This document shows positions 43,160 to 51,120 of a DNA stretch of 64,000 nt, in pieces. The notes beneath the pieces were generated by a model that saw nothing but the letters and a program-made list of their open reading frames with translations, did not search any database and was not told the DNA's origin. Numbering within the stretch: the stretch's first letter is position 1; each line of letters begins with the position of its first letter. The position numbers and the translations under genes were made by a program. The stretch is from the NCBI GenBank assembly GCA_963759055.1, contig CAVWYD010000035.1:46440-110439 (forward strand), given 5' to 3'. This DNA comes from Thiosocius sp963759055 (lineage in GTDB: Bacteria > Pseudomonadota > Gammaproteobacteria > Chromatiales > Chromatiaceae).

Positions 43160-43465
43160 ATGTCCACAGAAACCAAACTTCCGCATGAGTCCGGGGTCGT
43201 GTGTTCCGACTGTGAGGCGTGCTGCTGCCGTCTGGAGGTCCTGCTCATCACCGAGACCGGTGTGCCGGAGCGACATGTGGCCACCGACCGCTGGGGCGGA
43301 AGGACGATGGCGCGGCTGGACGATGGCTGGTGTTCGGCCCTGGACCGCAATAACATGAAGTGCATGATCTATGCACAGAGGCCGCTGATCTGCCGAGAGT
43401 TTGAGATGGGTGACTACGACTGTATCGCCGAGCGCGACAGATGGAAGCGTGACTTCTCTAACTAA
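43160..43465 (+). CDS. YkgJ family cysteine-cluster protein
   Basis: A 101-residue protein of the YkgJ/CxxCxxCC zinc- or iron-chelating family. Cysteines appear in the expected order: VVCSDCEACCCRLEVLL near the N-terminus, GWCSALDRNNMKCMIYAQRPLICREF in the middle and GDYDCIAERDRWKRDF at the end. RPLICREFEMG is the strongest signature (usual form RPxxCRxF). There is no signal peptide, so it acts in the cytosol. Metal-cluster binding is known for the family, but the role is not. hemG follows 32 bp later. Confidence 0.88.
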   Translation: MSTETKLPHESGVVCSDCEACCCRLEVLLITETGVPERHVATDRWGGRTMARLDDGWCSALDRNNMKCMIYAQRPLICREFEMGDYDCIAERDRWKRDFSN

Positions 43466-43497
43466 CCGCCGCGGCCAGCAGAACTGCAGACGAAACC

Positions 43498-44028
43498 ATG
43501 GCCAGGATTCTTCTCATTTATTCGACCACTGACGGTCATACGCGCGAAATCTGCGAGCGCCTGCAAAAGGTCATAGAGCAGCAGGGCCACGAGCTCATGC
43601 TCAGATCGATCGACGATGGGCCACGGATAGATCTGGAACCCTTCGATAAAATCGTCCTGGGTGCGAGCATCCGCTACGGCAAGCACAGCAAGATGGTCTA
43701 CGAGTTCGTCAGGAAAAACGAACAGCTTCTGGCCGGTAAGCCAAACGCCTTTTTCTCGGTCAATGTGGTCGCCCGCAAACCCGAAAAGAATCAACCTGAA
43801 ACAAATCCGTACCTGCAAAAGTTCCTGCGCCAGATTTCATGGCGACCTGACGAGCTGGCGGTGTTTGCGGGAAAGATCGATTACCCAAGGTATGGTTTCT
43901 GGGATCGCCAGATGATTCGTCTGATCATGTGGATGACGAAAGGCCCGACTGAACCTGATGCCGTGGTCGATTTCACGGACTGGGATCAGGTCGACGCTTT
44001 TGGCCGCCGGTTGAGCCGGCTGAGTTAA
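43498..44028 (+). CDS. hemG: menaquinone-dependent protoporphyrinogen IX dehydrogenase
   Basis: A 176-residue long-chain flavodoxin-like enzyme that oxidises protoporphyrinogen IX to protoporphyrin IX, linked to the respiratory quinone pool. The FMN phosphate loop is LLIYSTTDGHTREICERL at the N-terminus. The second FMN segment is VLGASIRYGKHSK, and the HemG-specific long insert includes RKPEKNQPETNPYLQKFL and AGKIDYPRYGFWDRQMIRLIMW. It acts on the cytoplasmic face of the inner membrane. It lies just after the YkgJ-like gene. Confidence 0.93.
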   Translation: MARILLIYSTTDGHTREICERLQKVIEQQGHELMLRSIDDGPRIDLEPFDKIVLGASIRYGKHSKMVYEFVRKNEQLLAGKPNAFFSVNVVARKPEKNQPETNPYLQKFLRQISWRPDELAVFAGKIDYPRYGFWDRQMIRLIMWMTKGPTEPDAVVDFTDWDQVDAFGRRLSRLS

Positions 44029-44196
44029 ACAGGCCGTTTCTCTCTCCCCAAAACGACCGCTCGGGTCATCTGCAATTGCCACGAAGCCGGCACTGCAAGC
44101 AGTTTTTCTGCAACGTGCAGCCTTGCCGGGCATAGGATGAGCAACCGGGGCCCGACACGGGCTCCGCCAAAAAGTTGATGAGCGAGAGATAAACGG

Positions 44197-44595
44197 ATGA
44201 CGGTAGCGAACATTACGAGCCACCGGCTGGTGAAGCTCAAACCCACGGACAGGGTGTGCGATGCTTTGAACATCAGGCACGAGAAGCGGGTCAGGAACCC
44301 GCCCGTCGTTGAGGCATCCGCCCGCTGGTGAAGATCCTGCTGCCCGAGGCGGGCAGGATCAAGTTCGGGTTCAAGGGTGTCAGTTTCATGCCTTTATGAA
44401 TTGGGAGCGCTTTACATATGCCTGCAGGATATCGCCCGGAAACCCGTATCGGATTTTCTCTCCTGTGATGGTAATGCCCAGGCGAAGATCGAGGAGGTTC
44501 TCGCAAGCAGGGTCGACCCTTACATTTTGATTAACCGTGTTCGCAAAGTCTCTAACCATGCCCGGGGGCAGGCAGCCCGGACTTTGATGACATAA
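44197..44595 (+). pseudogene. decayed CBS-domain protein in three frames
   Basis: Three consecutive fragments in different frames together resemble one CBS-domain protein. Fragment 1 (44197-44331) reads ITSHRLVKLKPTDRVCDALN and EKRVRNPPVV, the start of a CBS motif, and ends at a premature TGA. Fragment 2 (about 44329-44399) reads LVKILLPEAGRIKFGF then VSFMP. Fragment 3 (to 44595) reads ELGALYICLQDIARKPVSDF and IEEVLASRVDPYILINR. Each would continue the previous one if one or two bases were restored. The normal central part is also shortened. The 168 bp before it, after hemG, hold nothing recognisable. The end runs into the sdaA ribosome-binding site. Confidence 0.65.
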
Positions 44596-44604
44596 GGACC
44601 ACAA

Positions 44605-45984
44605 TTGTTTATCAGCGTACTTGAACTCTTCAAGATCGGGATAGGGCCATCGAGCTCACATACCATGGGTCCGATGCTTGCTGCAGGCTGTTTTCTTGAA
44701 CGCATCCGGACATTCTGTTCGGCGAAAGACAGCTGTTCGAAGCTCAGGGTCCGCTGCATTCTGAAGGGCTCTTTGTCATTCACCGGCAAGGGCCACAACA
44801 CCGATCGTGCTATTGCGCTCGGCCTGCATGGTTACGCGCCGGAAGGCCTGCCTGGGCAGGATGTGGATGCCCTGGTCGAAGGCATCTGGAAAAGCCGTTT
44901 CATTGTTGCGGATGGGCCCCCGGATATCGCATTTTCTGCCTGCTACGACATCATCTTTGATCGCGGAAAACCACTGCCGCAGCACCCCAACGGTATGATC
45001 TTCGAGCTGGTGACAGAGTCCGGGGAGGTCCGGCTTACGGAAACCTATTTCTCCATCGGTGGTGGTTTTGTCAGTACGCTCGAAGAAATCAGCGGGCTGG
45101 TGGCACCGCTGAAAATGACATCTGCTGACAGATGCCCCTATGGATTCGATTCCGCCAATTCGATGCTGGATATGGCTGCGGACAGTGGACTGTCTGTGGC
45201 GGCCATGAAGCGTATGAACGAACAAGAACAGATGTCAGACACGGCGCTGAACAAGGGGCTGGATACCGTCTGGGATGCCATGCGACATTGTGTCGAAAAG
45301 GGGTTGGCTGCCCAGGGCGCACTGCCTGGGGGGCTGGATCTGCAGCGACGGGCCAGAGGATTGCATGAACAGCTGATAGCGAACCCCGAAGAGGCGAACG
45401 TCAACGACTGGTTGTGTGCCTATGCCATGGCCGTGAATGAGGAAAATGCCGCCGGGAACATGGTGGTCACTGCGCCGACTAACGGTGCCGCCGGCGTGAT
45501 CCCGGCTGTTCTTTACTACCTTTGCGTCCACCGGGGTGCGACGATCGAACAGGTGAGGGATTTTCTGCTAACCGCCAGTGCCATCGGCGGAATCATCAAG
45601 CATCGAAGCTCGATTTCGGGCGCCGAGGTGGGCTGCCAGGGCGAAGTCGGGTCGGCAGCCTCCATGGCTGCGGCGGGTTTGTGTGAGTTCTGGGGCGGAA
45701 CACCGCGACAGATCGAGAATGCTGCAGAGATCGCCCTCGAGCATCATCTCGGAATGACCTGTGATCCGGTCCAGGGGCTGGTGCAGGTGCCTTGCATCGA
45801 GCGTAACGGCTTTGGTGCCATTAAGGCCTACACGGCGGCTTCGCTGGCGAGGCGGGGAAGCGGGCAGCATTTCATGTCATTGGATAAATGTATCGCCGCC
45901 ATGCGACAGACGGGCCTGGACATGTCTGAAAAATACAAGGAGACGTCACTGGGCGGACTGGCGGTGAGTGTCACCGAATGCTGA
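44605..45984 (+). CDS. sdaA: L-serine dehydratase, single-chain iron-sulfur type
   Basis: A 459-residue enzyme that deaminates L-serine to pyruvate and ammonia using a [4Fe-4S] cluster. The beta-type domain at the N-terminus has the IGIGPSSSHTMGPM signature, and the alpha-type domain from about 170 contains VTAPTNGAAGVIPAVLYY, GAEVGCQGEVGSAASMAAAG and MTCDPVQGLVQVPCIERN, whose cysteines hold the cluster. The length equals that of E. coli SdaA. The TTG start at 44605 is set by AAGGA at 44594-44598. No regulatory gene is adjacent. Confidence 0.95.
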   Translation: MFISVLELFKIGIGPSSSHTMGPMLAAGCFLERIRTFCSAKDSCSKLRVRCILKGSLSFTGKGHNTDRAIALGLHGYAPEGLPGQDVDALVEGIWKSRFIVADGPPDIAFSACYDIIFDRGKPLPQHPNGMIFELVTESGEVRLTETYFSIGGGFVSTLEEISGLVAPLKMTSADRCPYGFDSANSMLDMAADSGLSVAAMKRMNEQEQMSDTALNKGLDTVWDAMRHCVEKGLAAQGALPGGLDLQRRARGLHEQLIANPEEANVNDWLCAYAMAVNEENAAGNMVVTAPTNGAAGVIPAVLYYLCVHRGATIEQVRDFLLTASAIGGIIKHRSSISGAEVGCQGEVGSAASMAAAGLCEFWGGTPRQIENAAEIALEHHLGMTCDPVQGLVQVPCIERNGFGAIKAYTAASLARRGSGQHFMSLDKCIAAMRQTGLDMSEKYKETSLGGLAVSVTEC

Positions 45985-46053
45985 ATATGGCGGCGAAATG
46001 CGTTTTTCCCAAGCTGTCTTTCTTGCTTCCCTTTCAGCCTGGCCCGCCTCAGA

Positions 46054-47679
46054 TCAGGTGGCGCGTGCCTTCCTGTCGGCCTGAATCATCTCCGCGCCGC
46101 GGGCGGCGATCATGATGCATGGCGTGCTGGTATTGCCCGAGGTGATGGTGGGCATGATCGAGGCATCGACCACACGCAGTCCGTCAATGCCATTAACACG
46201 CAGGCGACTGTCGGTGACGGCCTCCGGGTCATTCTGACGCCCCATCCGGCAGGTCCCGACCGGGTGAAAAATGGTAGTACCGATGTCCCCGGCGGCGACG
46301 GCTAGCTGCTCGTCACTGTCGATGCCTGGTCCGGGCAGGTGCTCGGCCGGCCGGAACGGGGCCAGGGCGGGCTGGGCGGCGATGCGACGGGTGAGCCGGA
46401 TCGCCCTGGCGGCCTTAAGGCGGTCGGCTTCGTCGCTCAGATAACAGGGCGCGATCAGAGGCGCACTGGCAGGGTTACGGTCGCGGATGCGTATCCAGCC
46501 GCGTGACCTGGGCCGCAGGTCGCAGACACTGGCGGTGAAGGCGGGGAAGCTGTGCAGCGGGTCGCCAAATTTGTCCAGAGACAGAGGCTGCACGTGGTAT
46601 TCGAGGTCCGGGGTCTGCTCGGACGGTTCGGAATGGGCGAACAGGCCGAGCTGGCTCGGTGCCATGGTGAGCGGCCCGCGTCGGAACAACAGGTACTCCA
46701 GTCCCATCATCGCCTTGCCCCAGAGGCTGTTGGCGGACTGGTTGAGGGTCTTGATACCCTGTACTTTGAAAATGTTCCGCAACTGCAGGTGGTCCTGCAG
46801 ATTGGCGCCCACGCCGGGCGCGTCGAGTACCAGCGGAATGCCGAGTTGCTGTAACAGGTTCGGGTCGCCGATGCCGGAGCGCTGCAGGATGGCGGGCGAG
46901 CCGATCGAGCCGGCGGCGAGGATCGTTTCGATGCGGCTTTTAGCCTCGCAGGGCTCGCCGTCGATGCTGAACTCGATGCCGCGTACTTTGCGACCTTCGA
47001 GCACTAACCGGTCCGAGAGTGCGCCGGTCACGATCTTCAGGTTCGGACGCCGGCGCACCGGATCGAGAAAACCGCGCGCCGCGCTCCAGCGGGTTCCGCG
47101 CTTCTGATTGACCTCGAAATGGCTGACCCCCAGGTTGTTGCCGCGGTTGAAGTCCGATGTGGCCGGTATGCCGGCCTGCACCGCGGCCGCGGCGAATCGC
47201 TCGAGGACCTCCCACGACAGGCGTTGCTGCTCCACGCGCCATTCGCCGCCGGCGCCATGGGCCTCTGATGCGCCCTGCCAGTAATCCTCGATCTCCCTGA
47301 ATACCGGCAGCACGCTGTCCCAGCGCCAGTCCGGGTCGCCGGTCAACGTTGCCCATTCGTCGTAGTCTCTCACCTGCCCGCGCATATAAAGCATCGCGTT
47401 GATGAGCGTGCTGCCGCCGAGGCCCTTGCCGCGGGCGTAGATGATGGAACGCCCGTTCAGGCCGGGTTCGGGTTCTGTCTTGTAGCACCAGTCGGTACGC
47501 GGGTTGTTGATACAAAAAAGATAACCGACCGGGATTTTGGTCCAGATCCAGTGTTCGTCGTTGCCGGCCTCCAGCAGAAGCACCCTGATGTCCGCATCTG
47601 CAGACAGGCGATTCGCAAGCACACAGCCGGCTGCGCCCGCGCCGGCGATGATGTAGTCGAATTCGCCAAAGTTTTTCAT
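46054..47679 (-). CDS. GMC-family FAD-dependent oxidoreductase (choline/alcohol dehydrogenase-like)
   Basis: A 541-residue glucose-methanol-choline oxidoreductase. The FAD fold IIAGAGAAGCVLANRL begins near residue 10, followed by GKGLGGSTLINAMLYMRGQ (GMC signature 1) and AGSIGSPAILQRSGIGDP (signature 2). The C-terminus has the catalytic HPVGTCRMG and SGNTSTPCIMIAARGAEMI. Oxidation of a primary alcohol or choline is likely, but the substrate is not set by sequence and no betaine genes are nearby. The ATG at 47679 begins immediately before the FAD fold and is preferred over an upstream frame start at 47727. Confidence 0.9.
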   Translation of the reverse strand: MKNFGEFDYIIAGAGAAGCVLANRLSADADIRVLLLEAGNDEHWIWTKIPVGYLFCINNPRTDWCYKTEPEPGLNGRSIIYARGKGLGGSTLINAMLYMRGQVRDYDEWATLTGDPDWRWDSVLPVFREIEDYWQGASEAHGAGGEWRVEQQRLSWEVLERFAAAAVQAGIPATSDFNRGNNLGVSHFEVNQKRGTRWSAARGFLDPVRRRPNLKIVTGALSDRLVLEGRKVRGIEFSIDGEPCEAKSRIETILAAGSIGSPAILQRSGIGDPNLLQQLGIPLVLDAPGVGANLQDHLQLRNIFKVQGIKTLNQSANSLWGKAMMGLEYLLFRRGPLTMAPSQLGLFAHSEPSEQTPDLEYHVQPLSLDKFGDPLHSFPAFTASVCDLRPRSRGWIRIRDRNPASAPLIAPCYLSDEADRLKAARAIRLTRRIAAQPALAPFRPAEHLPGPGIDSDEQLAVAAGDIGTTIFHPVGTCRMGRQNDPEAVTDSRLRVNGIDGLRVVDASIMPTITSGNTSTPCIMIAARGAEMIQADRKARAT

Positions 47680-47880
47680 CGCCTGCACCTTGTCAGCTGA
47701 TGGTCGCAGCAAACCCACCCGACCCATGCCGAGATAGTAAAGCAGACATCGCGGTTTATTTCCGTCAAGCTGCGGCTTCGCCGGGGCGTGTCAGAGCCCC
47801 TGTTTGAGACAAGTCGGCCTTGCGGGCACCAGAGACGCGCGGTTGAGAGTCGCCCCTTTTTCAAGAATTGGCGGGAACCA

Positions 47881-48216
47881 ATGAACGAGGCAGAGCTTGA
47901 ATCGTTCAGGCGGAAGTTGCTTCGCCTGAGAACCGATCTGCAGGCGCTCGACAAAGACTCAGAAGAGGCCGAAAAACCCGTGGAGCTGGACCAGGCGAGG
48001 GTCGGCAGGCTGTCCCGCATGGATGCCATGCAGGTTCAGCAGATGGCCCAGGAGGCCGCCAGGCGGCGGAAACACCGGTTGCGAATGATCGAGGGTGCCC
48101 TGCGTCGCATGGATGCGGGCGACTACGGTTATTGCAGCCAGTGCGGCGAGGAGATCGATATCCGACGGCTTGAATTCGACCCGGCGACCCCGCGTTGCAT
48201 CCGTTGCGCCGATTAG
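47881..48216 (+). CDS. DksA/TraR-type C4 zinc-finger protein
   Basis: A 111-residue protein with a helical coiled-coil N-terminus (ELESFRRKLLRLRTDLQALD) and a TraR/DksA zinc finger: C85-S-Q-C88 and C106-I-R-C109, within YGYCSQCGEEIDIRRLEFDP. It is shorter than DksA (about 150) and lacks its DxxDxA tip motif, so it may be a TraR-like or YbiI-like secondary-channel binder rather than a true ppGpp co-factor. It is divergent from the GMC gene and convergent with the sulfur oxygenase reductase gene. Confidence 0.87.
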   Translation: MNEAELESFRRKLLRLRTDLQALDKDSEEAEKPVELDQARVGRLSRMDAMQVQQMAQEAARRRKHRLRMIEGALRRMDAGDYGYCSQCGEEIDIRRLEFDPATPRCIRCAD

Positions 48217-48228
48217 CACGCGGCACCG

Positions 48229-48273
48229 GCCCGACAGCGCGCTCGCGTGGCGGCTGCCGGCCTGCGGTCGGGC
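48229..48273. terminator. GCCCGAC/GTCGGGC inverted repeat between convergent genes
   Basis: Seven-base perfect arms at 48229-48235 and 48267-48273 enclose a GC-rich interior that can pair further. It lies between the zinc-finger gene and the convergent sulfur oxygenase reductase gene, so it could terminate either. No T-tract is visible. Confidence 0.3.
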
Positions 48274-48280
48274 ACGAACC

Positions 48281-49222
48281 TCACTTCTTGCCCTGCAGAA
48301 TCTCGCGATAGCTGTGTTCGCGGAACATACTGTCCGAGATGCGCACGGTGGGCATGGTGAGACAGTTGTTGAGCACCTTGGTGCCGTGCACGAACAGGAT
48401 ATCGGGTTTCACATTGACGTGTGGCATGCCGCCCTGGGCCGATCGCAGGTCCTCGAACTCGACCATGGTCAGGTATTCGGCCGGGATGGTGTAGCCCTCC
48501 CAGACCTCGGCGGTGCGTTTGAGCTTACTGCCGGAGCTGTCCTTGAGTTCTTCCATCAGGGATTCGACCGTGGCGTGACCGCTGCCAAGGGTGGACAGAC
48601 CGACCCGTTTGAGAATCTGGTAGCCGATCATGCCGGCGGTCTCTTTGAGCATCTCCATGGTCTGGATCTCACCCTCTTCGAACTCGGCCTCTTTGCCGGG
48701 TTTGATGTGATGGGTGGCCAGGACGGTCACTGATTCACCCGAATCCATGGCGTAGCCGCTGGTGTCGCCGTTATTGCCGAACCCGAGTTTCATCATCTGG
48801 TTCTTGGAGATCAGCTTGGGTAGCTCGCTTTTCACGATCCTGAACACAGGCTCCTCTGGACCGTCCAGCAGCATGCCGCCGCACTTGGCGCAGGAATCGA
48901 CCACCACGTCTTCAAAGGTCTCATGGAAATTCTCATGTGCCTCCCACGAGTCCCAGTAGGTGAACTGGTCGATCCAGATGTGCGACAGTTCGGCCGACAT
49001 GTCCGAACTTGCGGCCCAGCGCATACCCATAGGACAGGTGCCACGCTGGCGCATCAGATCGAAGCCGCGAAACCCCGGGGTAAGCGCGGTGGCCAGACAC
49101 ATCTTGCTGCTGGCCTCCTTCATCATGCGCAGCAGGTTGGGGTCATTGCGCACCAGCACGCGGTTGATCGCGACGTACAGGGGCGATTTCGGCTCCGCAT
49201 CGAACAGGGCTTTGATATCCAT
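48281..49222 (-). CDS. sor: sulfur oxygenase reductase
   Basis: A 313-residue cytosolic enzyme that disproportionates elemental sulfur with O2 to sulfite, thiosulfate and sulfide, without external cofactors, in large hollow oligomers. All residues known from the archaeal enzymes are present: the persulfide cysteine C42 (KMCLATALTPGFRGF), iron ligands H96, H100 (EAHENFHETFE) and E124 (GPEEPVF), and the pocket cysteines C111 and C114 (SCAKCGGM). The size agrees with the family (about 308-317). The start MDIKALF at 49222 follows AGGAAAG; a longer upstream frame is not coding. It is divergent from a quinone oxidoreductase gene. No sulfite- or thiosulfate-oxidising genes are in the window. Confidence 0.93.
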   Translation of the reverse strand: MDIKALFDAEPKSPLYVAINRVLVRNDPNLLRMMKEASSKMCLATALTPGFRGFDLMRQRGTCPMGMRWAASSDMSAELSHIWIDQFTYWDSWEAHENFHETFEDVVVDSCAKCGGMLLDGPEEPVFRIVKSELPKLISKNQMMKLGFGNNGDTSGYAMDSGESVTVLATHHIKPGKEAEFEEGEIQTMEMLKETAGMIGYQILKRVGLSTLGSGHATVESLMEELKDSSGSKLKRTAEVWEGYTIPAEYLTMVEFEDLRSAQGGMPHVNVKPDILFVHGTKVLNNCLTMPTVRISDSMFREHSYREILQGKK

Positions 49223-49405
49223 TGAAAGACTTTCCTCGTATCGGCTTTTGTTGAACTGCTTTTCATGGCTGACGGATTTCGGCGTCCAAGGTTGCCGCAA
49301 ACCCGGCACTAAATGCCACGGATATTGTGTGGTGCTGAGGCCATGCGGCTTGTGTTGCATGCTGCGGACAACCAAAATCAGGTCTTTCCCTGCACGGAGA
49401 TGTCC

Positions 49406-50389
49406 ATGACCCATGCCATTCGCATCCATGCCCATGGGGGCGCCGATGCGCTTTCCTGGGACGAGGTTGAGCCGGGCGCACCCGGTCCCGGCGAGGTGCT
49501 CTTGCGCCAGAGCGCCTGTGGTCTCAACTTCATCGATGTTTACCAGCGCGACGGCCTTTACCCGGCCGGTGATCTGCCGGCGGTACTGGGGATGGAGGCG
49601 GCCGGGGTGGTCGAAGCCCTGGGCGAGGGTGTGGATCAGTTCGCGGTAGGGGACCGGGTGGCCTACCCGATGTGTCAGGGGGCCTATGCGGAGGCCCGCG
49701 TCATTGCTGCCGATCGTCTGATAAAGCTGCCGGATTCGGTCAGTGACAGCCAGGCGGCGGCGATCATGCTGAAGGGCCTGACGGCCCATTACCTGCTTTT
49801 CCGGTCTTACCCGGTCCAGGCGGGTGACAGTATTCTGGTCTACGCCGCTGCCGGTGGGGTGGGGCTGCTGCTGTCGCAGTGGGCGACGCATCTGGGCGCG
49901 CGGGTGATTGGATGTGTGGGCAGTGAAGAGAAGGCGGAGCTCGCGCGTGCCAACGGCTGTGAGCACACCATCCTTTACCGTCACGAGGACATACCGGGCA
50001 AGGTACGTGAATTCACCGATGGTGAAGGTGTCGCGGCCGCTTATGATTCGGTCGGTAAGGCGACCTTCATGGACTCGCTGGATTCACTGCGGCCGTTCGG
50101 CGTGATGGTCAGCTACGGAAACGCCTCGGGGCCTGTCGATCCCTTCAGTCCGGGGATCCTGGCGCCCAAGGGTTCGCTTTATGTTACCCGGCCGACCCTG
50201 GCGACCCATATCGCGACGCGCGATCTGCTGGAGGACGGGGCCAATCGCCTTTTCGCCGCCGTCACTGACGGCAAGCTGCATATTCAGATCAACCAGCGTT
50301 ATCCGCTGTCCGAGACCGCGCAGGCTCATCGTGATCTCGAGGCGCGCAAGACCACGGGCTCGACGGTCCTGATCGCCGGGTCTGCGTGA
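49406..50389 (+). CDS. qor: NADPH:quinone oxidoreductase family protein
   Basis: A 327-residue zinc-less medium-chain dehydrogenase/reductase. The opening HGGADALSWDEVE and SACGLNFIDVYQRDGLYP is the quinone-oxidoreductase pattern, followed by LPAVLGMEAAGVVEALGEGV. The nucleotide-binding fold has VYAAAGGVGLLLSQWA (AAxGGVG), typical of NADPH binding. No structural zinc cysteines are present. It reduces quinones or conjugated ketones. The ATG at 49406, behind CGGAG, is chosen over an ATG two codons upstream. The next gene, tsaB, begins 1 bp after the stop, so they are co-transcribed. Confidence 0.92.
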   Translation: MTHAIRIHAHGGADALSWDEVEPGAPGPGEVLLRQSACGLNFIDVYQRDGLYPAGDLPAVLGMEAAGVVEALGEGVDQFAVGDRVAYPMCQGAYAEARVIAADRLIKLPDSVSDSQAAAIMLKGLTAHYLLFRSYPVQAGDSILVYAAAGGVGLLLSQWATHLGARVIGCVGSEEKAELARANGCEHTILYRHEDIPGKVREFTDGEGVAAAYDSVGKATFMDSLDSLRPFGVMVSYGNASGPVDPFSPGILAPKGSLYVTRPTLATHIATRDLLEDGANRLFAAVTDGKLHIQINQRYPLSETAQAHRDLEARKTTGSTVLIAGSA

Positions 50390-50390
50390 C

Positions 50391-51071
50391 GTGAACCTGC
50401 TTGCGATCGATACCAGCGAAGAAGCCTGTTCGGCTGCACTGCTGATCGATGATGCGGTCATGGAACGTTTCGAACTGGCTCCGCGCCGCCATAGTGAGCT
50501 GATCCTGCCGATGATGGACGGGTTGCTGGCCGAGGCCGGCCTGAACCTGGGCGACCTGGACGCGCTGGCTTTTGCACGTGGCCCCGGCTCGTTCACCGGG
50601 GTGCGAATCGCGGCGTCGATCATACAGGGGGCCGCGCTTGGGGCCGGGCTGCCGGTGGTGCCGGTATCCAGCCTGCAGGCCATCGCACAGGGGGCCTGTC
50701 GTGCACAGGGCGCGGCCTGCGTGCTCAGTGCCCTGGATGCGCGGATGCACGAGGTCTATTGGGGCGGCTATCGGGCCGATGCCGCCGGTATCATGCGGGC
50801 GGTCATCGACGAGATGGTCTGTGCACCCCAGCAGGTAGTGGTTCCGGATGGCGATGGCTGGACCGCCGCGGGCAGTGGCTGGAAGAGCTATGCGGATGTT
50901 CTCGGCCCGCGCTGTGGTATCGGGCTGCCGGTGGACGGCGACGCCCTGGTGCATGCGCAGGACGTGGCCCGGGTCGCCAGGACATTGTTCGCCGAGGGGG
51001 TGGCGGTGACCGCCGAGCAGGCCCTTCCGGTGTACCTGCGCGATGAGGTTGCCTGGGCAAAGCCATCCTGA
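50391..51071 (+). CDS. tsaB: tRNA threonylcarbamoyladenosine biosynthesis protein TsaB
   Basis: A 226-residue ASKHA-fold scaffold that works with TsaD and TsaE to install t6A37 on ANN-decoding tRNAs. The start ILAIDTSEEACSAAL-like (here LLAIDTSEEACSAALL), the RRHSELILPMMDGLL helix and the ARGPGSFTGVRIAASIIQG motif are diagnostic. The C-terminal YLRDEVAW is the usual ending. The GTG start lies 1 bp after the qor stop. tsaD and tsaE are elsewhere. Confidence 0.94.
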   Translation: MNLLAIDTSEEACSAALLIDDAVMERFELAPRRHSELILPMMDGLLAEAGLNLGDLDALAFARGPGSFTGVRIAASIIQGAALGAGLPVVPVSSLQAIAQGACRAQGAACVLSALDARMHEVYWGGYRADAAGIMRAVIDEMVCAPQQVVVPDGDGWTAAGSGWKSYADVLGPRCGIGLPVDGDALVHAQDVARVARTLFAEGVAVTAEQALPVYLRDEVAWAKPS

Positions 51072-51120
51072 ACATCTGGCTGGTGATTGCCCGAGATTCA
51101 TTACCTGGTTGTAAAAAAGC

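Noticed and set aside
49223..49984. N-terminal extension of the sulfur oxygenase reductase frame
   Set aside because: It runs antisense through the quinone oxidoreductase gene; SOR proteins begin close to MDIKALF, and a Shine-Dalgarno precedes that ATG.
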